Positions 5,826 through 5,909 of a stretch of 5,909 nt of DNA are shown one piece after another. The stretch comes from Actinomycetota bacterium (lineage in GTDB: Bacteria; Actinomycetota; Thermoleophilia; Gaiellales; Gaiellaceae): the NCBI GenBank assembly GCA_005883235.1, contig VAYE01000103.1, positions 1 to 5,909 on the forward strand. Direction: 5' to 3'. A program made the position numbers and the translations under genes. Positions within the stretch are counted from its first letter, which is position 1, and the number at the start of each line of letters is the position of its first letter. The notes below the pieces were generated by a model. The model searched no databases and was not told the DNA's origin. It saw only the letters and a program-made list of their open reading frames with translations.

Positions 5826-5909
5826 GCGAGCTTCGCGAGACGATCCAGCAGGTCATCGAGAACGAGCCGGTCGCGCTCTTCATGAAGGGCACGCCGCAGT
5901 TCGTCATGT
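5822..5909 (+). CDS. grxD: Grx4-type monothiol glutaredoxin (N-terminal fragment, 3' truncated by window)
   Basis: Only 29 residues are visible. They follow the start of Grx4-family monothiol glutaredoxins (about 105-115 aa): an N-terminal helix (ETIQQVIENEPV), then the first strand and the conserved LFMKGTPQFVM. In that family this stretch is directly followed by the CGFS active site, and the window ends one base (T) into what should be the Cys codon. These cytosolic proteins bind a [2Fe-2S] cluster with glutathione or another thiol, form complexes with BolA proteins and transfer clusters. The ATGA overlap with the preceding BolA gene, together with the known partnership of the two families, strengthens the assignment. 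The CGFS motif itself is predicted, not seen. Confidence 0.85.
   Translation, partial: MSELRETIQQVIENEPVALFMKGTPQFVM

Overview
High-GC bacterial chromosomal DNA. The codon use (third positions almost always G or C), the leaderless-looking TANNNT promoter in front of cbs, and the gene content all suggest a high-GC actinobacterium. The combination of a BolA protein with a Grx4-type glutaredoxin makes me lean towards the Thermoleophilia (Gaiellales/Solirubrobacterales type). That placement is inference, because no marker gene here settles it. I see no insertion sequence, phage gene, tRNA, rRNA or CRISPR array.

Layout from left to right. (1) The window opens inside purH (plus strand), the last purine-biosynthesis enzyme; only its AICAR-transformylase half is present. 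(2) Positions 774-1334 hold two small minus-strand reading frames facing purH. One encodes a two-helix membrane protein (108 aa) and the other, downstream, a short highly charged coiled-coil protein (about 55 aa). Neither is recognised. (3) A 109-bp divergent spacer with an inverted repeat precedes a 14-helix DHA2-type drug exporter (plus strand, strong Shine-Dalgarno). (4) A cytochrome P450 lies on the minus strand, and its 3' end overlaps the exporter's 3' end by 8 bp. (5) About 44 bp separate the P450 from a divergent plus-strand cluster: cystathionine beta-synthase with a C-terminal CBS-domain pair, a BolA/IbaG-type protein, and the start of a Grx4-type monothiol glutaredoxin cut by the window edge. 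These three genes overlap each other by 4 bp at each junction and are almost certainly one operon.

The most interesting unit is this cbs-bolA-grx cluster. It joins a cysteine/transsulfuration enzyme to the BolA-monothiol glutaredoxin pair, which is known in other organisms to bind [2Fe-2S] clusters and act in iron-sulfur trafficking. Translational coupling would keep sulfur supply and cluster handling in step. The exporter and P450 are typical accessory metabolism. Their adjacency could reflect oxidation and export of a hydrophobic compound, but nothing in the sequence proves a link.
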